The notes beneath the pieces were generated by a model, which was given only the letters and a program-made list of their open reading frames with translations, was not told where the DNA came from and did no database searches. DNA of 17,391 bases, taken from an uncultured Veillonella sp. Its GTDB lineage: Bacteria > Bacillota > Negativicutes > Veillonellales > Veillonellaceae. Below, one piece after another: positions 8,171 through 15,468 of the stretch. The stretch lies in assembly GCA_915066865.1 (NCBI GenBank), contig CAJZEE010000044.1, forward strand, positions 1 to 17,391, in the 5' to 3' direction. The translations under genes were made by a program, and so were the position numbers. The stretch's first letter is position 1; each line of letters opens with the position of its first letter.

Positions 8171-8953
8171 TTATTTTTTGTTGTAATCGCCGAACCATTT
8201 GTCGTAGATTTTTTGGTAAGTGCCGTCTTCTTTAAGTTCTTTAAGAGCTTTGTTAACAGCTTCTTGTAAAGCTTTGTTGCCTTTTTTCACGCCAAGAACT
8301 GTACCTTCAGCTTTAGTAGGTTCGCCTACAAGTTTAAGGTCTTGATCAGCACCTTGTTTGAGGTAGTACATAGCAACTGCATTATCGATGATAGCACCGT
8401 CGATTGTACCAGCTTTCAATTCCATAAAGATATTAGCATTAGAATCGATTTGTTTTACTGTTGTACCAGGAATTTTTTGAGCCATTTCAACCGGGATTGT
8501 ACCGATTTGAGCGCCTACAGTTTTACCTGCTAATTCATCCATGTTGTGGATTGTTGTGTTGTCTTTACGAACAACTGTGATGAAACCGCCTTGGTCGAAG
8601 TATACATCGGAGAAGTCCAATGCTTTTTCACGTTCAGGTGTAGCATTGATGCCTGCTGCGATCATGTCGATATCGCCAGATTGAACAGCTGGAATCAAAG
8701 CATCGAAGCCCATGGATTTGAATTCCATTTTTAAACCAAGTTTTTTAGCAATTGCTTCGGACAAATCAACGTCGAAACCAACGTATTTGTCGCCTTCAGT
8801 AAATTCGAATGGTGGGAATGTAGTTTCAGAACCTACACGCAATACACCTTCTTGTTGTGTCATTTTAGGTTTGTCGTTGCCACAACCAGCCAATAAACCC
8901 ATTGCTGCTACCGCTACGAGGGCGATGGCTGTCAATTTTTTGAACTTAAACAT
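8171..8953 (-). CDS. Amino-acid ABC transporter substrate-binding lipoprotein
   Basis: A 260-residue periplasmic-type binding protein (family 3 solute-binding, polar amino acid class). It begins with a lipoprotein signal: charged MFKFKK, a hydrophobic stretch, and lipobox LLAGC with Cys24 as the lipidation site. Typical family motifs follow: LRVGSETTFPPFEF, GFDVDLSEAIAKKLG, FDALIPAVQSGDIDMI, TPEREKALDFSDVYF and DGAIIDNAVA. The start at 8953 has GAGGAGG five bases upstream; an upstream ATG at 8992 has no such site and would misplace the signal. It should deliver an amino acid such as glutamine, arginine or cystine to a permease, but neither permease nor ATPase is adjacent, so the partner is elsewhere. 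It has its own promoter and terminator. The exact ligand cannot be read from the sequence. Confidence 0.93.
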   Translation of the reverse strand: MFKFKKLTAIALVAVAAMGLLAGCGNDKPKMTQQEGVLRVGSETTFPPFEFTEGDKYVGFDVDLSEAIAKKLGLKMEFKSMGFDALIPAVQSGDIDMIAAGINATPEREKALDFSDVYFDQGGFITVVRKDNTTIHNMDELAGKTVGAQIGTIPVEMAQKIPGTTVKQIDSNANIFMELKAGTIDGAIIDNAVAMYYLKQGADQDLKLVGEPTKAEGTVLGVKKGNKALQEAVNKALKELKEDGTYQKIYDKWFGDYNKK

Positions 8954-9002
8954 AGTATCCTCCTCAAACATCCATATACATGGTTTATACATTTCTGTTT
9001 AT

Positions 9003-9031
9003 ATTGTACGGAATTTTACACCAATAGGCAA
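9003..9031 (-). promoter_or_regulatory. Promoter of the binding-protein gene
   Basis: Minus-strand TTGCCT (9026-9031) and TACAAT (9003-9008) are 17 bases apart, with a predicted start near 8996 and a leader of about 43 bases. The leader holds the near-palindrome CCATATACATGG (8972-8983). Confidence 0.65.
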
Positions 9032-9126
9032 TAACATTGTATAATTAAGAGTAAACGAGTTTTTTATTCTTTATTATAGAGTATCATAATCCTTTACAAT
9101 AATGTGGTTATATACATGGAGGCAAT

Positions 9127-10308
9127 ATGTCCCTTACAACTACTTTTGCTGATCTTTGTAAAAGCTTCGCACCTGATGCGTTTACCATTAATTACACATT
9201 AGCCAAGAATCCTGAGATTTCCAGTCAGGAGTTTGAGTCCGTTAAAACCATAGGCGCTGTTCTCGAAAAACACGGCATGGACGTAATCTATGAATTCTGT
9301 GATTTGTCGACCGCTTTTAAGGCATCTGCCGTGAAAGTAGACAACCCAAAAGGTCGTTTAGCGATTTTATGTGAATACGATGCACTGCCAGAGGTAGGCC
9401 ATGCATGCGGTCACTCCGCCAGCGGCTCTATGAGCGTTCTAGCTGCATTGACACTACATAAAATGCAACAAGAAGGCGTAGCTTTCAACATGGACATCGA
9501 TATTATCGGTACACCAGACGAAGAAGCGATGGGCTGTAAGGTGGATATGTGCAATGCAGGGGTGTTCAAAGAATACGATTTTGCCATTATGGTCCACCTC
9601 GACGGCGAGGAAACGCGTCCTAACTCACAATTCTTGGCACTCGACTGTTTCCGCGCTAAGTATCACGGTAAGCCAGCCCATGCGGCAGGAGAACCTTGGA
9701 ATGGTGTCAATGCGGTAAACGGTGTGCAACTTGCCATCCATGCTATGGATATGATGCGCCAACAGGTGCGTCCTGAAACGCGCATCGGCACGTGGATCAT
9801 TGCGGGAGGCACCGCATCCAATGTGATTCCTGCCTTCGGTGAATTAGAGGTTACCGTGCGTCATACGGAGCGTGAGTATTTGAATGGTTTATCTGAGCAA
9901 ATCAAAAAAATCTTTGAAGGGGCTGCCCTTTGTACAGGCACAACTGTGGATGTAGAGTTTTATGGAAATCCTTATGATGATATGAATCAAAACAATCGTG
10001 GCACAGCGCTTATCGAAGAGGTAATGGCCAATATGGGCCTCGATTTTGAGCCCGGTCCAGCAGCCCTTGGAGGTAGCTCAGATATTGGCAATGTAAGCTA
10101 TCAATGTGCGGCATTCCATCCTAAATTGCGCCTCGCTGGCGAGCCGAAGGTGTGCCATTCTAAAGAATTTGCAGCTGCTATGTTAGAGCCTACCATTGAA
10201 CAAACCATTATCGACGGTGCAAACATCATTGGTGGCACAGTATTGCGATTGGTAGAAAATCCAGCAATCTTAGAAGAGATTGTAGCCGAATTTAATAATT
10301 CTAAATAG
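9127..10308 (+). CDS. M20-family amidohydrolase/metallopeptidase
   Basis: A 393-residue cytosolic enzyme of the M20 amidohydrolase group (close in style to aminobenzoyl-glutamate hydrolases, amino-acylases and PM20D2-like carboxypeptidases). The metal and active-site signature reads CEYDALPEVGHACGH (83-97), PDEEAMGC (130-137) and VHLDG (156-160). The dimerisation domain carries FRAKYHGKPAHAAGEPWNG, and the last ligand region is CHSKEFAAAM near the C-terminus. It should hydrolyse an amide bond in a small acyl-amino acid or dipeptide; the substrate is unknown. The start has GGAGG seven bases upstream. The gene is divergent from the binding-protein gene and is followed after 20 bases by a HAD phosphatase, so those two form an operon. 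Confidence 0.93.
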   Translation: MSLTTTFADLCKSFAPDAFTINYTLAKNPEISSQEFESVKTIGAVLEKHGMDVIYEFCDLSTAFKASAVKVDNPKGRLAILCEYDALPEVGHACGHSASGSMSVLAALTLHKMQQEGVAFNMDIDIIGTPDEEAMGCKVDMCNAGVFKEYDFAIMVHLDGEETRPNSQFLALDCFRAKYHGKPAHAAGEPWNGVNAVNGVQLAIHAMDMMRQQVRPETRIGTWIIAGGTASNVIPAFGELEVTVRHTEREYLNGLSEQIKKIFEGAALCTGTTVDVEFYGNPYDDMNQNNRGTALIEEVMANMGLDFEPGPAALGGSSDIGNVSYQCAAFHPKLRLAGEPKVCHSKEFAAAMLEPTIEQTIIDGANIIGGTVLRLVENPAILEEIVAEFNNSK

Positions 10309-10328
10309 AAGGAATAGAAGGAGAATGT

Positions 10329-11480
10329 ATGGCCTCGACTGAGACATTAGAAATAAAAAATTATATAGGCCTCACTGGGGATAAGCCCATTCGATTTATC
10401 GCATCCGATGTAGATGGCACCTTGGTAACCGATGCAAAGGCGATTCCTGAGGATGCTATTGAGGCGATTCGTGCCGCTCGTGAAAGTGGCATTCGTGTAG
10501 CCATTGCTTCTGGTCGCGCTTGGAATGAGATGAATGATGTTATCGAAAAACTACCGTGTTTGCGCTATTTCATGTGCACCAATGGTGCTTACGTAATGGA
10601 TAAGGATGAAAACCGCAGTCTATTCCACGTAAGTTTTGATAAAGAACAAGCACTACATTTGCTTCGCAAACTATTAACTTATGGCGTCTATGTAGAGGGC
10701 TATGTGAAAGACCAAATCTTTGGCATGTATCCTCCGTCTAGATGTATTACACCTGAACGTTTAGGCGTATGTGCTAGCGAACGCAATGAAGGAGATAAAA
10801 AGGGTTCACATGGCATAATGGATAATCATCTGCCTAATACTAAAAATCAGATTTCTGGTATAGGGGATACTCGTCTGCCAGGGGCAACATACGATCACTA
10901 TGCATTGGCGGAAGGCAACGAAGCAGCAAAGGTAAAGATGTCTGAATGTGAAATTGAGCAATCCAATTTCTTCTTTAGACCTAATATTCGTCCATTTATC
11001 TTGGCTACGCGGACCATGGTATGTGATCTACTAGCCCATATGGAATCCTTAGACGAAGGGCCTGAGAAGATTCAAATTTTCTACGGTGATGAACCGATGC
11101 GTCAACGTATCTTGCAAGACTTGCGCGATGAATACCAAGGTTTATCCCACGACGGTACAGGTCGAGAACGCTTCTATGATGTGCTGCTCTCTAGTGAAGT
11201 TAATTTAGAATTTGTCTTGCCCCACACAACAAAGGGCACAGCCGTAGAAGCATTGGCAAAACATTGGGGCTTAAGCCCTGATGAGGTAATGACACTGGGG
11301 GACAGCGAAAACGATCTATCTATGCTACGCTTTGCGGGCGCTGGCGTGGCCATGGGCAATAGCAAGCCGAACATTAAAGAAGCGGCACGATACGAAACGA
11401 CAGACAATAACCACCAAGGCGTGGCAAAGGCAATCTATTCGGCTATTGCGTACAATAATGAGCTAAATAAGAAGAAGTAA
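10329..11480 (+). CDS. Cof-type HAD hydrolase with enlarged cap
   Basis: A 383-residue HAD phosphatase of the Cof subfamily. Motif I is SDVDGTLVTD with the nucleophile D27 and acid D29, motif II is AIASGR (58-63), motif III lysine is in HTTKGTAVEAL, and motif IV is TLGDSENDLSML with D325 and D329. Family members are usually near 270 residues. The excess comes from about 20 residues ahead of motif I and a polar, glycine-rich insertion around 148-205 in the cap domain, which decides substrate choice. AAGGAG lies five bases before the start. It is spaced 20 bases from the M20 gene and 55 bases from the ferredoxin gene, so the three may be co-transcribed. Its sugar- or nucleotide-phosphate substrate is unknown. 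Confidence 0.93.
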   Translation: MASTETLEIKNYIGLTGDKPIRFIASDVDGTLVTDAKAIPEDAIEAIRAARESGIRVAIASGRAWNEMNDVIEKLPCLRYFMCTNGAYVMDKDENRSLFHVSFDKEQALHLLRKLLTYGVYVEGYVKDQIFGMYPPSRCITPERLGVCASERNEGDKKGSHGIMDNHLPNTKNQISGIGDTRLPGATYDHYALAEGNEAAKVKMSECEIEQSNFFFRPNIRPFILATRTMVCDLLAHMESLDEGPEKIQIFYGDEPMRQRILQDLRDEYQGLSHDGTGRERFYDVLLSSEVNLEFVLPHTTKGTAVEALAKHWGLSPDEVMTLGDSENDLSMLRFAGAGVAMGNSKPNIKEAARYETTDNNHQGVAKAIYSAIAYNNELNKKK

Positions 11481-11535
11481 AAGTAGATAATATTAAGTTT
11501 GGCACAGATAAAGAATGCATAGGAGGTGATGTATA

Positions 11536-11733
11536 ATGGGAAATCTAAAGTTTAATATTGACGATACTTGCGTTAAGTGCGGTGCTTGTGCTGAGGATTG
11601 TCCTGTTCAATGCATCACCGAAGGGAAGACTCGATTTATCATTGGGAAAGGCTGTATCAGTTGTGGCGACTGTTATTCTATCTGTCCTGTGGGGGCTGTA
11701 AAGATGTATAAACGAGAGACCCCTAAAAAGTGA
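11536..11733 (+). CDS. 2[4Fe-4S] ferredoxin
   Basis: A 65-residue electron carrier with two complete cluster motifs: C12-x2-C15-x2-C18-x3-C22-P and C40-x2-C43-x2-C46-x3-C50-P. It matches small clostridial-type ferredoxins of anaerobes, which pass low-potential electrons between oxidoreductases. A very strong ribosome site (AGGAGGTGAT, 11520-11529) precedes ATG 11536. It follows the HAD gene by 55 bases and may share its transcript. No terminator is seen behind it; instead its last codons and 3' flank are duplicated imperfectly (listed separately). Confidence 0.95.
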   Translation: MGNLKFNIDDTCVKCGACAEDCPVQCITEGKTRFIIGKGCISCGDCYSICPVGAVKMYKRETPKK

Positions 11734-11850
11734 TAGCTAGAAATCTTTCAACATTGTTAGGAAATTGACTTACATACGGAAAGCTCCTAAAGAGTGATAG
11801 TTAGAAATCCGAACATTAAAGATTTATTTATAATCTACATACGGAATATA
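11722..11850 (+). repeat. Imperfect tandem duplication of the ferredoxin 3' end
   Basis: Unit A (11722-11785) begins CCTAAAAAGTGATAGC and unit B (from 11786) begins CCTAAAGAGTGATAGT. Both continue TAGAAATC, reach AACATT (11750 and 11812) and end with TACATACGGA (11771 and 11836). The offset is about 64 bases and the middle has diverged. Unit A includes the last two lysine codons and stop of the ferredoxin gene, so unit B is a non-coding copy of that gene end. Confidence 0.7.
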
Positions 11851-11879
11851 TGGAGTCGTTATACTTCCTATGGTATAAT
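11851..11879 (+). promoter_or_regulatory. Extended -10 promoter of guaA
   Basis: TGGTATAAT (11871-11879) is an extended -10 with a perfect TATAAT. The -35 position is poor (TGGAGT, 11851-11856, 17-base spacer). Transcription would begin near 11886, leaving a leader of about 108 bases before guaA. Confidence 0.65.
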
Positions 11880-11898
11880 AAAATGTAATGAAAAATTA

Positions 11899-11943
11899 GC
11901 GTTTGGCTCGGAAAAACGCGCCCCAGTACAGAAACGTATGGGC
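11899..11943 (+). promoter_or_regulatory. Two adjacent hairpins in the guaA leader
   Basis: GCGTTT (11899-11904) pairs with AAACGC (11914-11919), and directly after it GCCCCAGTAC (11920-11929) pairs with GTATGGGC (11936-11943) with two single-base bulges. No T-run follows, so this is not a plain terminator. It does not match the purine riboswitch core that I know for some guanine-related genes. It may be a structured leader affecting translation or stability. Confidence 0.35.
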
Positions 11944-11993
11944 ATAAAAAATAGTGAATATACTTTCACAAATAGATGCATATGGAGGAAGGC

Positions 11994-13529
11994 ATGGAAA
12001 ACAAGGAATTTGTAATTGTTGTTGACTTTGGTGGTCAATATAACCAATTGATCGCGCGCCGTGTTCGTGAAAATCACGTATACTGCGAAGTATATCCATA
12101 CAACAAAGCGCTGGAAAAAATTAAGGAATTAAAACCGCAAGGTATCATCTTCACAGGCGGTCCTAACAGCGTGTATGAAGAAAACTCTCCAAAAATTGAG
12201 AAAGAGATTTTTGAACTTGATATTCCTATTCTTGGCATGTGCTATGGTATGCAATTTATGGCGCATACATTGGGTGGAGAAGTTAAATCTGCGGATAACC
12301 GTGAATTTGGTAAAACCCCTACTAAAGTGGACACTACATCTCCATTGTTCAAAGGCTTGGAAGAAGACCAAGTTGTTTGGATGTCTCATGTTGACTATGT
12401 AGCAAAAGTTCCTGAAGGCTTTGAAATCGTAGCGCATACTAAGGATTGCCCTGTTGCATCCATGCAAAATAAAGAACGTAAACTATATGCTATGCAATAC
12501 CATGCAGAAGTGTTGCACACTGAACATGGTAAAGAAATGCTTCACAATTTCTTATACGAAGTATGTGGCTTTACAGGCACATGGACAATGGCAAACTATG
12601 CGAAATCTGCTATTGAAGACATCCGCAAAACCGTTGGTGACGGCAAAGTATTGTTAGCACTGTCTGGTGGTGTAGACAGCTCCGTTGCGGCAGCTCTTAT
12701 TTCTAAAGCTGTGGGAGACCAATTGACTTGTATCTTTGTTGACCATGGTTTAATGCGTAAAAACGAAGGTGACGAAGTAGAAGCAGCTTTCAAAGATTCT
12801 GGCATGCATTTCATCCGCGTCGATGCGGAAAAACGTTTCTTAGATAAATTGTCTGGTCTTGAAGATCCAGAAGCTAAACGCAAAGCTATCGGCGAAGAAT
12901 TTATCCGCGTATTCGAAGACGAAGGCCGTAAAATCGGTTCCGTTGATTTCTTAGCGCAAGGTACAATCTACCCTGACGTTATCGAATCCGGTACTGGTGA
13001 AGCGGAAGTTATTAAATCTCACCACAACGTAGGCGGCTTGCCTGCAGTTGTAGACTTCAAAGGCCTTATCGAACCATTGCGTAACCTTTTCAAAGACGAA
13101 GTACGGGAACTTGGTTCTGAATTAGGTTTGGCTGACTACCTCGTATGGCGTCAACCATTCCCAGGTCCTGGCCTTGCAATCCGTGTAATGGGCGAAATCA
13201 CTAAAGACAAACTCGATATCTTGCGTGATGCGGACTACATCTTCCGTGACGAAATTGCAAAAGCTGGTCTTGATCGCAGCATCAACCAATACTTTGCAGT
13301 ATTAACATCTACACGTACCGTAGGTGTTATGGGTGACTTCCGTACATACGACTATACATTGGCATTGCGTGGCGTAACAACAACAGATTTCATGACTGCT
13401 GACTGGGCACGCATCCCTTACGACGTATTGGATACAATCTCCCGTCGTATTGTAAACGAAGTACAACACATTAACCGCATCGTGTACGATATTACATCTA
13501 AACCACCTGCTACAATTGAGTGGGAATAA
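11994..13529 (+). CDS. guaA: GMP synthase (glutamine-hydrolysing)
   Basis: A 511-residue cytosolic enzyme that converts XMP to GMP using ATP and glutamine, the last step of guanine nucleotide synthesis. The N-terminal class I glutamine amidotransferase has the nucleophile C83 in GMCYGMQ and the H170/E172 pair in YHAEV. The ATP-pyrophosphatase domain has the P-loop LSGGVDSS (223-230). The C-terminal dimerisation domain ends in the conserved ITSKPPATIEWE. The start at 11994 is chosen because GGAGG lies five bases upstream; upstream ATGs at 11976 and 11982 precede or overlap that site. It has its own extended -10 promoter. The base composition changes sharply after its stop. Confidence 0.98.
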   Translation: MENKEFVIVVDFGGQYNQLIARRVRENHVYCEVYPYNKALEKIKELKPQGIIFTGGPNSVYEENSPKIEKEIFELDIPILGMCYGMQFMAHTLGGEVKSADNREFGKTPTKVDTTSPLFKGLEEDQVVWMSHVDYVAKVPEGFEIVAHTKDCPVASMQNKERKLYAMQYHAEVLHTEHGKEMLHNFLYEVCGFTGTWTMANYAKSAIEDIRKTVGDGKVLLALSGGVDSSVAAALISKAVGDQLTCIFVDHGLMRKNEGDEVEAAFKDSGMHFIRVDAEKRFLDKLSGLEDPEAKRKAIGEEFIRVFEDEGRKIGSVDFLAQGTIYPDVIESGTGEAEVIKSHHNVGGLPAVVDFKGLIEPLRNLFKDEVRELGSELGLADYLVWRQPFPGPGLAIRVMGEITKDKLDILRDADYIFRDEIAKAGLDRSINQYFAVLTSTRTVGVMGDFRTYDYTLALRGVTTTDFMTADWARIPYDVLDTISRRIVNEVQHINRIVYDITSKPPATIEWE

Positions 13530-13563
13530 TAAGAAATAAGTATGTTGTCATTACAAACTATTG

Positions 13564-13586
13564 AAAATACGGTGCTTCTGTATTTT
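13564..13586 (+). terminator. Possible weak terminator after guaA
   Basis: AAAATACGG and CTGTATTTT pair over a five-base loop, with the T-run inside the descending arm rather than after it. It is the only hairpin found close behind guaA. Between 13530 and 13824 I see no intact gene. Confidence 0.4.
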
Positions 13587-13824
13587 AAAAGCATGAAGAA
13601 CTCTTAGGTGATATTATTTTAATACTAAAAATTGAAAAAGTAGGTTTAAAAGGATTTGTTGAATTTTTGTAAAAGGGTATAGTGTTTGAGTTGTAGAAAC
13701 TTGAGAAGAAAGCCTTGAAAGGTGACGGTATGGACGCTAGTGCGTGAGCAATGAGTTTCACAAAACCTATCGGAAAGATAACTTAGACCTTGAAGTTCAA
13801 TTATACTTTTGGGGAGGAATAAAA

Positions 13825-14259
13825 ATGGAGGGAATTTTAAACACTAGAGGGATTTCGAATGGAAAGTTAGAGCATATATTTTGGGGAACAGTTAATGGGG
13901 AAAAAATTAATGGACTCCACTGCTATACTACATATGGAGATGAAAGATTATATGCAGAGGTTAGAAGTTATCCAAAAAGCAGAAGAATAATTACTGCCAA
14001 TAGGGGGAAAAAAATAGCTGAGGCATATGTACGAGCTAAATCTACTGGTAGATTAAAAACTGAGAATTCTGGGAAATCAACTTTGTTTTGTTCGAATTGG
14101 TCTAGACAAGAGGTTGTAAATTGTATTAATAGATCAAGGCTACGGTGTCGGATAAAGTGTAAGCCAAAAAATATAATGAAAAATGTTGTAGAGGACCCTA
14201 TCTCAGGTTTGGTGTTTTTTAACGCCCCAGGAACAGCATATCCTATTTTGAGACTTTGA
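13825..14259 (+). CDS. Bacterial EndoU-type ribonuclease toxin domain (orphan)
   Basis: A 144-residue protein that is essentially one EndoU nuclease domain, a fold used as the RNA-cutting C-terminal toxin of CdiA and other polymorphic toxins. The visible signature is LEHIFWG with H17, then GLHCY with H32 (15 residues apart, as in known EndoU toxins), K84 in SGKSTLF followed by WSRQEVVNCIN, and the terminal GTAYPIL with T137 and Y139. These fit the catalytic His-His-Lys plus Thr/Tyr pattern of the family. ATG 13825 is chosen because GGGGAGGAA lies seven bases ahead. The frame stays open back to 13741 and could start at GTG 13744, but no ribosome site is there and TAG at 13738 cuts it off. No secretion or delivery domain is present, so it is probably a displaced toxin tip. 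The next gene is its likely immunity partner. Confidence 0.75.
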   Translation: MEGILNTRGISNGKLEHIFWGTVNGEKINGLHCYTTYGDERLYAEVRSYPKSRRIITANRGKKIAEAYVRAKSTGRLKTENSGKSTLFCSNWSRQEVVNCINRSRLRCRIKCKPKNIMKNVVEDPISGLVFFNAPGTAYPILRL

Positions 14260-14338
14260 TTTTGTGGTTATCTTGCTAATAAGAATATAAGATATAATTG
14301 GTTATATGTAAGTAAGGAAGCAATGAAAGGCGAAGTTA

Positions 14339-15082
14339 ATGATACTTGAACACCTTATATATGATTCTTTTGAGAGAAAAAATGATTGGGATGGCGAAAT
14401 AAAACAATCATATATTTTTTTAAAAGGAAATAAAGATGATGAACTAAGTAGTATCGTGGCACAGGCTATCTCACTTGATATTCGTGGAAATTATGGGGAT
14501 ATTTTGAATGTACTGGGAGATAGTATAAATGAAGGAAAAGTTAACTGGTCAGGAAATCATTTTCAAATAATTATTGATAAATCTAATAATAATGTCAAGA
14601 TAGTAGATTTAGTTGCTGATAAACGTAAAGAATATAATCTTGAATTTTTAGAATGGATAGAAGCATTGTTAGACTGGAAAAAATACTATTTACAGGAATT
14701 GGGTTTTTTGGCATTTGATTCAAAAGCATTAAGTCATATGTTTGGGGTTGCCTTATTAACATTTGATCAGATAAATGAAGAAAAGATAGAATATGAAATT
14801 GGACGGGAAATGGTAACTGAAGCAGTAAAAAAATGTGAAAAAAGATATGACGTCAAGGCTTCAGTAATATATCGTGACTGTAAAAAAGTAACAGGTGTGT
14901 ATGATTTTTCAGACTTTTCTTATTGGTTATATAATTTATTAAGTTTTAAAAAGTCTGATAAGGTTAACTTTGAGTATATTATGAATAATTTAATAAAGCA
15001 TAATCATTATGACCGCAATATGATTGATGAATTATTTATGAGACATTTTGGAATTGATTTAAATAAGTTAGAACTTTTATAA
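14339..15082 (+). CDS. Putative immunity protein for the EndoU toxin
   Basis: A 247-residue acidic, soluble protein without signal peptide or membrane segment. I do not recognise its family. It starts 79 bases after the toxin gene, with a modest GAAAGG site eight bases before ATG 14339. Features seen include a polar N-terminal third, an amphipathic stretch (EFLEWIEALLDWKKYYLQELGF) near residues 100-122, and a C-terminal part with a DFSDFSYWLYNLLSFKK segment. Toxin-immunity modules place the immunity gene directly downstream on the same strand, which is the only basis for the assignment. A TATAAT at 14293-14298 could give it separate expression, though no good -35 is paired with it. It ends before a bidirectional terminator. 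A phage or other accessory protein remains possible. Confidence 0.6.
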   Translation: MILEHLIYDSFERKNDWDGEIKQSYIFLKGNKDDELSSIVAQAISLDIRGNYGDILNVLGDSINEGKVNWSGNHFQIIIDKSNNNVKIVDLVADKRKEYNLEFLEWIEALLDWKKYYLQELGFLAFDSKALSHMFGVALLTFDQINEEKIEYEIGREMVTEAVKKCEKRYDVKASVIYRDCKKVTGVYDFSDFSYWLYNLLSFKKSDKVNFEYIMNNLIKHNHYDRNMIDELFMRHFGIDLNKLELL

Positions 15083-15143
15083 TATTTCTTTAGGCAAAAT
15101 TGATAAATCCCAGTTTATTGGATGTATTCAATAAATTATATAG

Positions 15144-15194
15144 AAAAAGCACATGACTTTGAGAGTGTAGAATCTTTCAGTTATGTGCTTTTTT
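15144..15194. terminator. Bidirectional terminator after the immunity-candidate gene
   Basis: Arms AAAAAGCACAT (15144-15154) and ATGTGCTTTTTT (15183-15194) pair, with an inner GAGAG/CTTTC stem, and give T-runs on both strands. It separates the toxin-immunity pair from the downstream NTPase gene. Confidence 0.8.
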
Positions 15195-15230
15195 GTACTT
15201 CTTTTGAATATTTTGACATAAAAACTATAT

Positions 15231-15256
15231 CTCCAAAATTTGGGCACAATTTTGGG
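15231..15256. repeat. Palindromic repeat element, copy 2
   Basis: CTCCAAAATT and AATTTTGGGAG pair around TGGGCAC with one bulged base. Its reverse complement closely matches the core of the palindrome within the ileS terminator (5435-5464). It lies in the 386-base gap between 15083 and 15468, which otherwise holds a terminator and a promoter. Confidence 0.55.
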
Positions 15257-15316
15257 AGTATAGTACAAGCTTATGTGTTATGTTTTTTGTATTTTTAAGA
15301 TATTCATATTTTAGAA

Positions 15317-15344
15317 TTTACAACAAAACATAGTAGAATATAAT
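15317..15344 (+). promoter_or_regulatory. Promoter of the STAND NTPase gene
   Basis: TTTACA (15317-15322) and a perfect TATAAT (15339-15344) are 16 bases apart. The predicted start near 15351 leaves a leader of about 118 bases to the TTG start codon. Confidence 0.65.
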
Positions 15345-15468
15345 TAGATAATTTATGTTGGATTTTTAAATATATTGAGTAGATGAAATTATTAGCACAG
15401 TAGCTAGAATATAAAGGGCTTTGTTTAAGATTAGTGGGGATTATAGTCGTATATATGGGGTGAGAGAA

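Noticed and set aside
11490..11535. Possible sigma-54 promoter (TGGCAC ... TGC) before the ferredoxin gene
   Set aside because: The GG and GC pairs are 14 bases apart; the -24/-12 elements need 10.
11850..11993. Purine riboswitch before guaA
   Set aside because: The conserved loop sequences of the purine aptamer are absent; only two simple hairpins are visible.
11794..12015. 73-residue plus-strand open frame ahead of guaA
   Set aside because: It has no ribosome site, spans the guaA promoter and leader, overlaps the real guaA start and has no recognisable motif.
13744..13824. GTG start giving a 171-residue EndoU protein
   Set aside because: No ribosome site precedes it and the EndoU domain begins beyond it, while ATG 13825 has a strong, well-spaced site.
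13500..15420. Attachment-site repeat of the guaA end within the window
   Set aside because: Only the heptamer ATTGAGT recurs near 15373; that is too short to be a repeat of an integration core.
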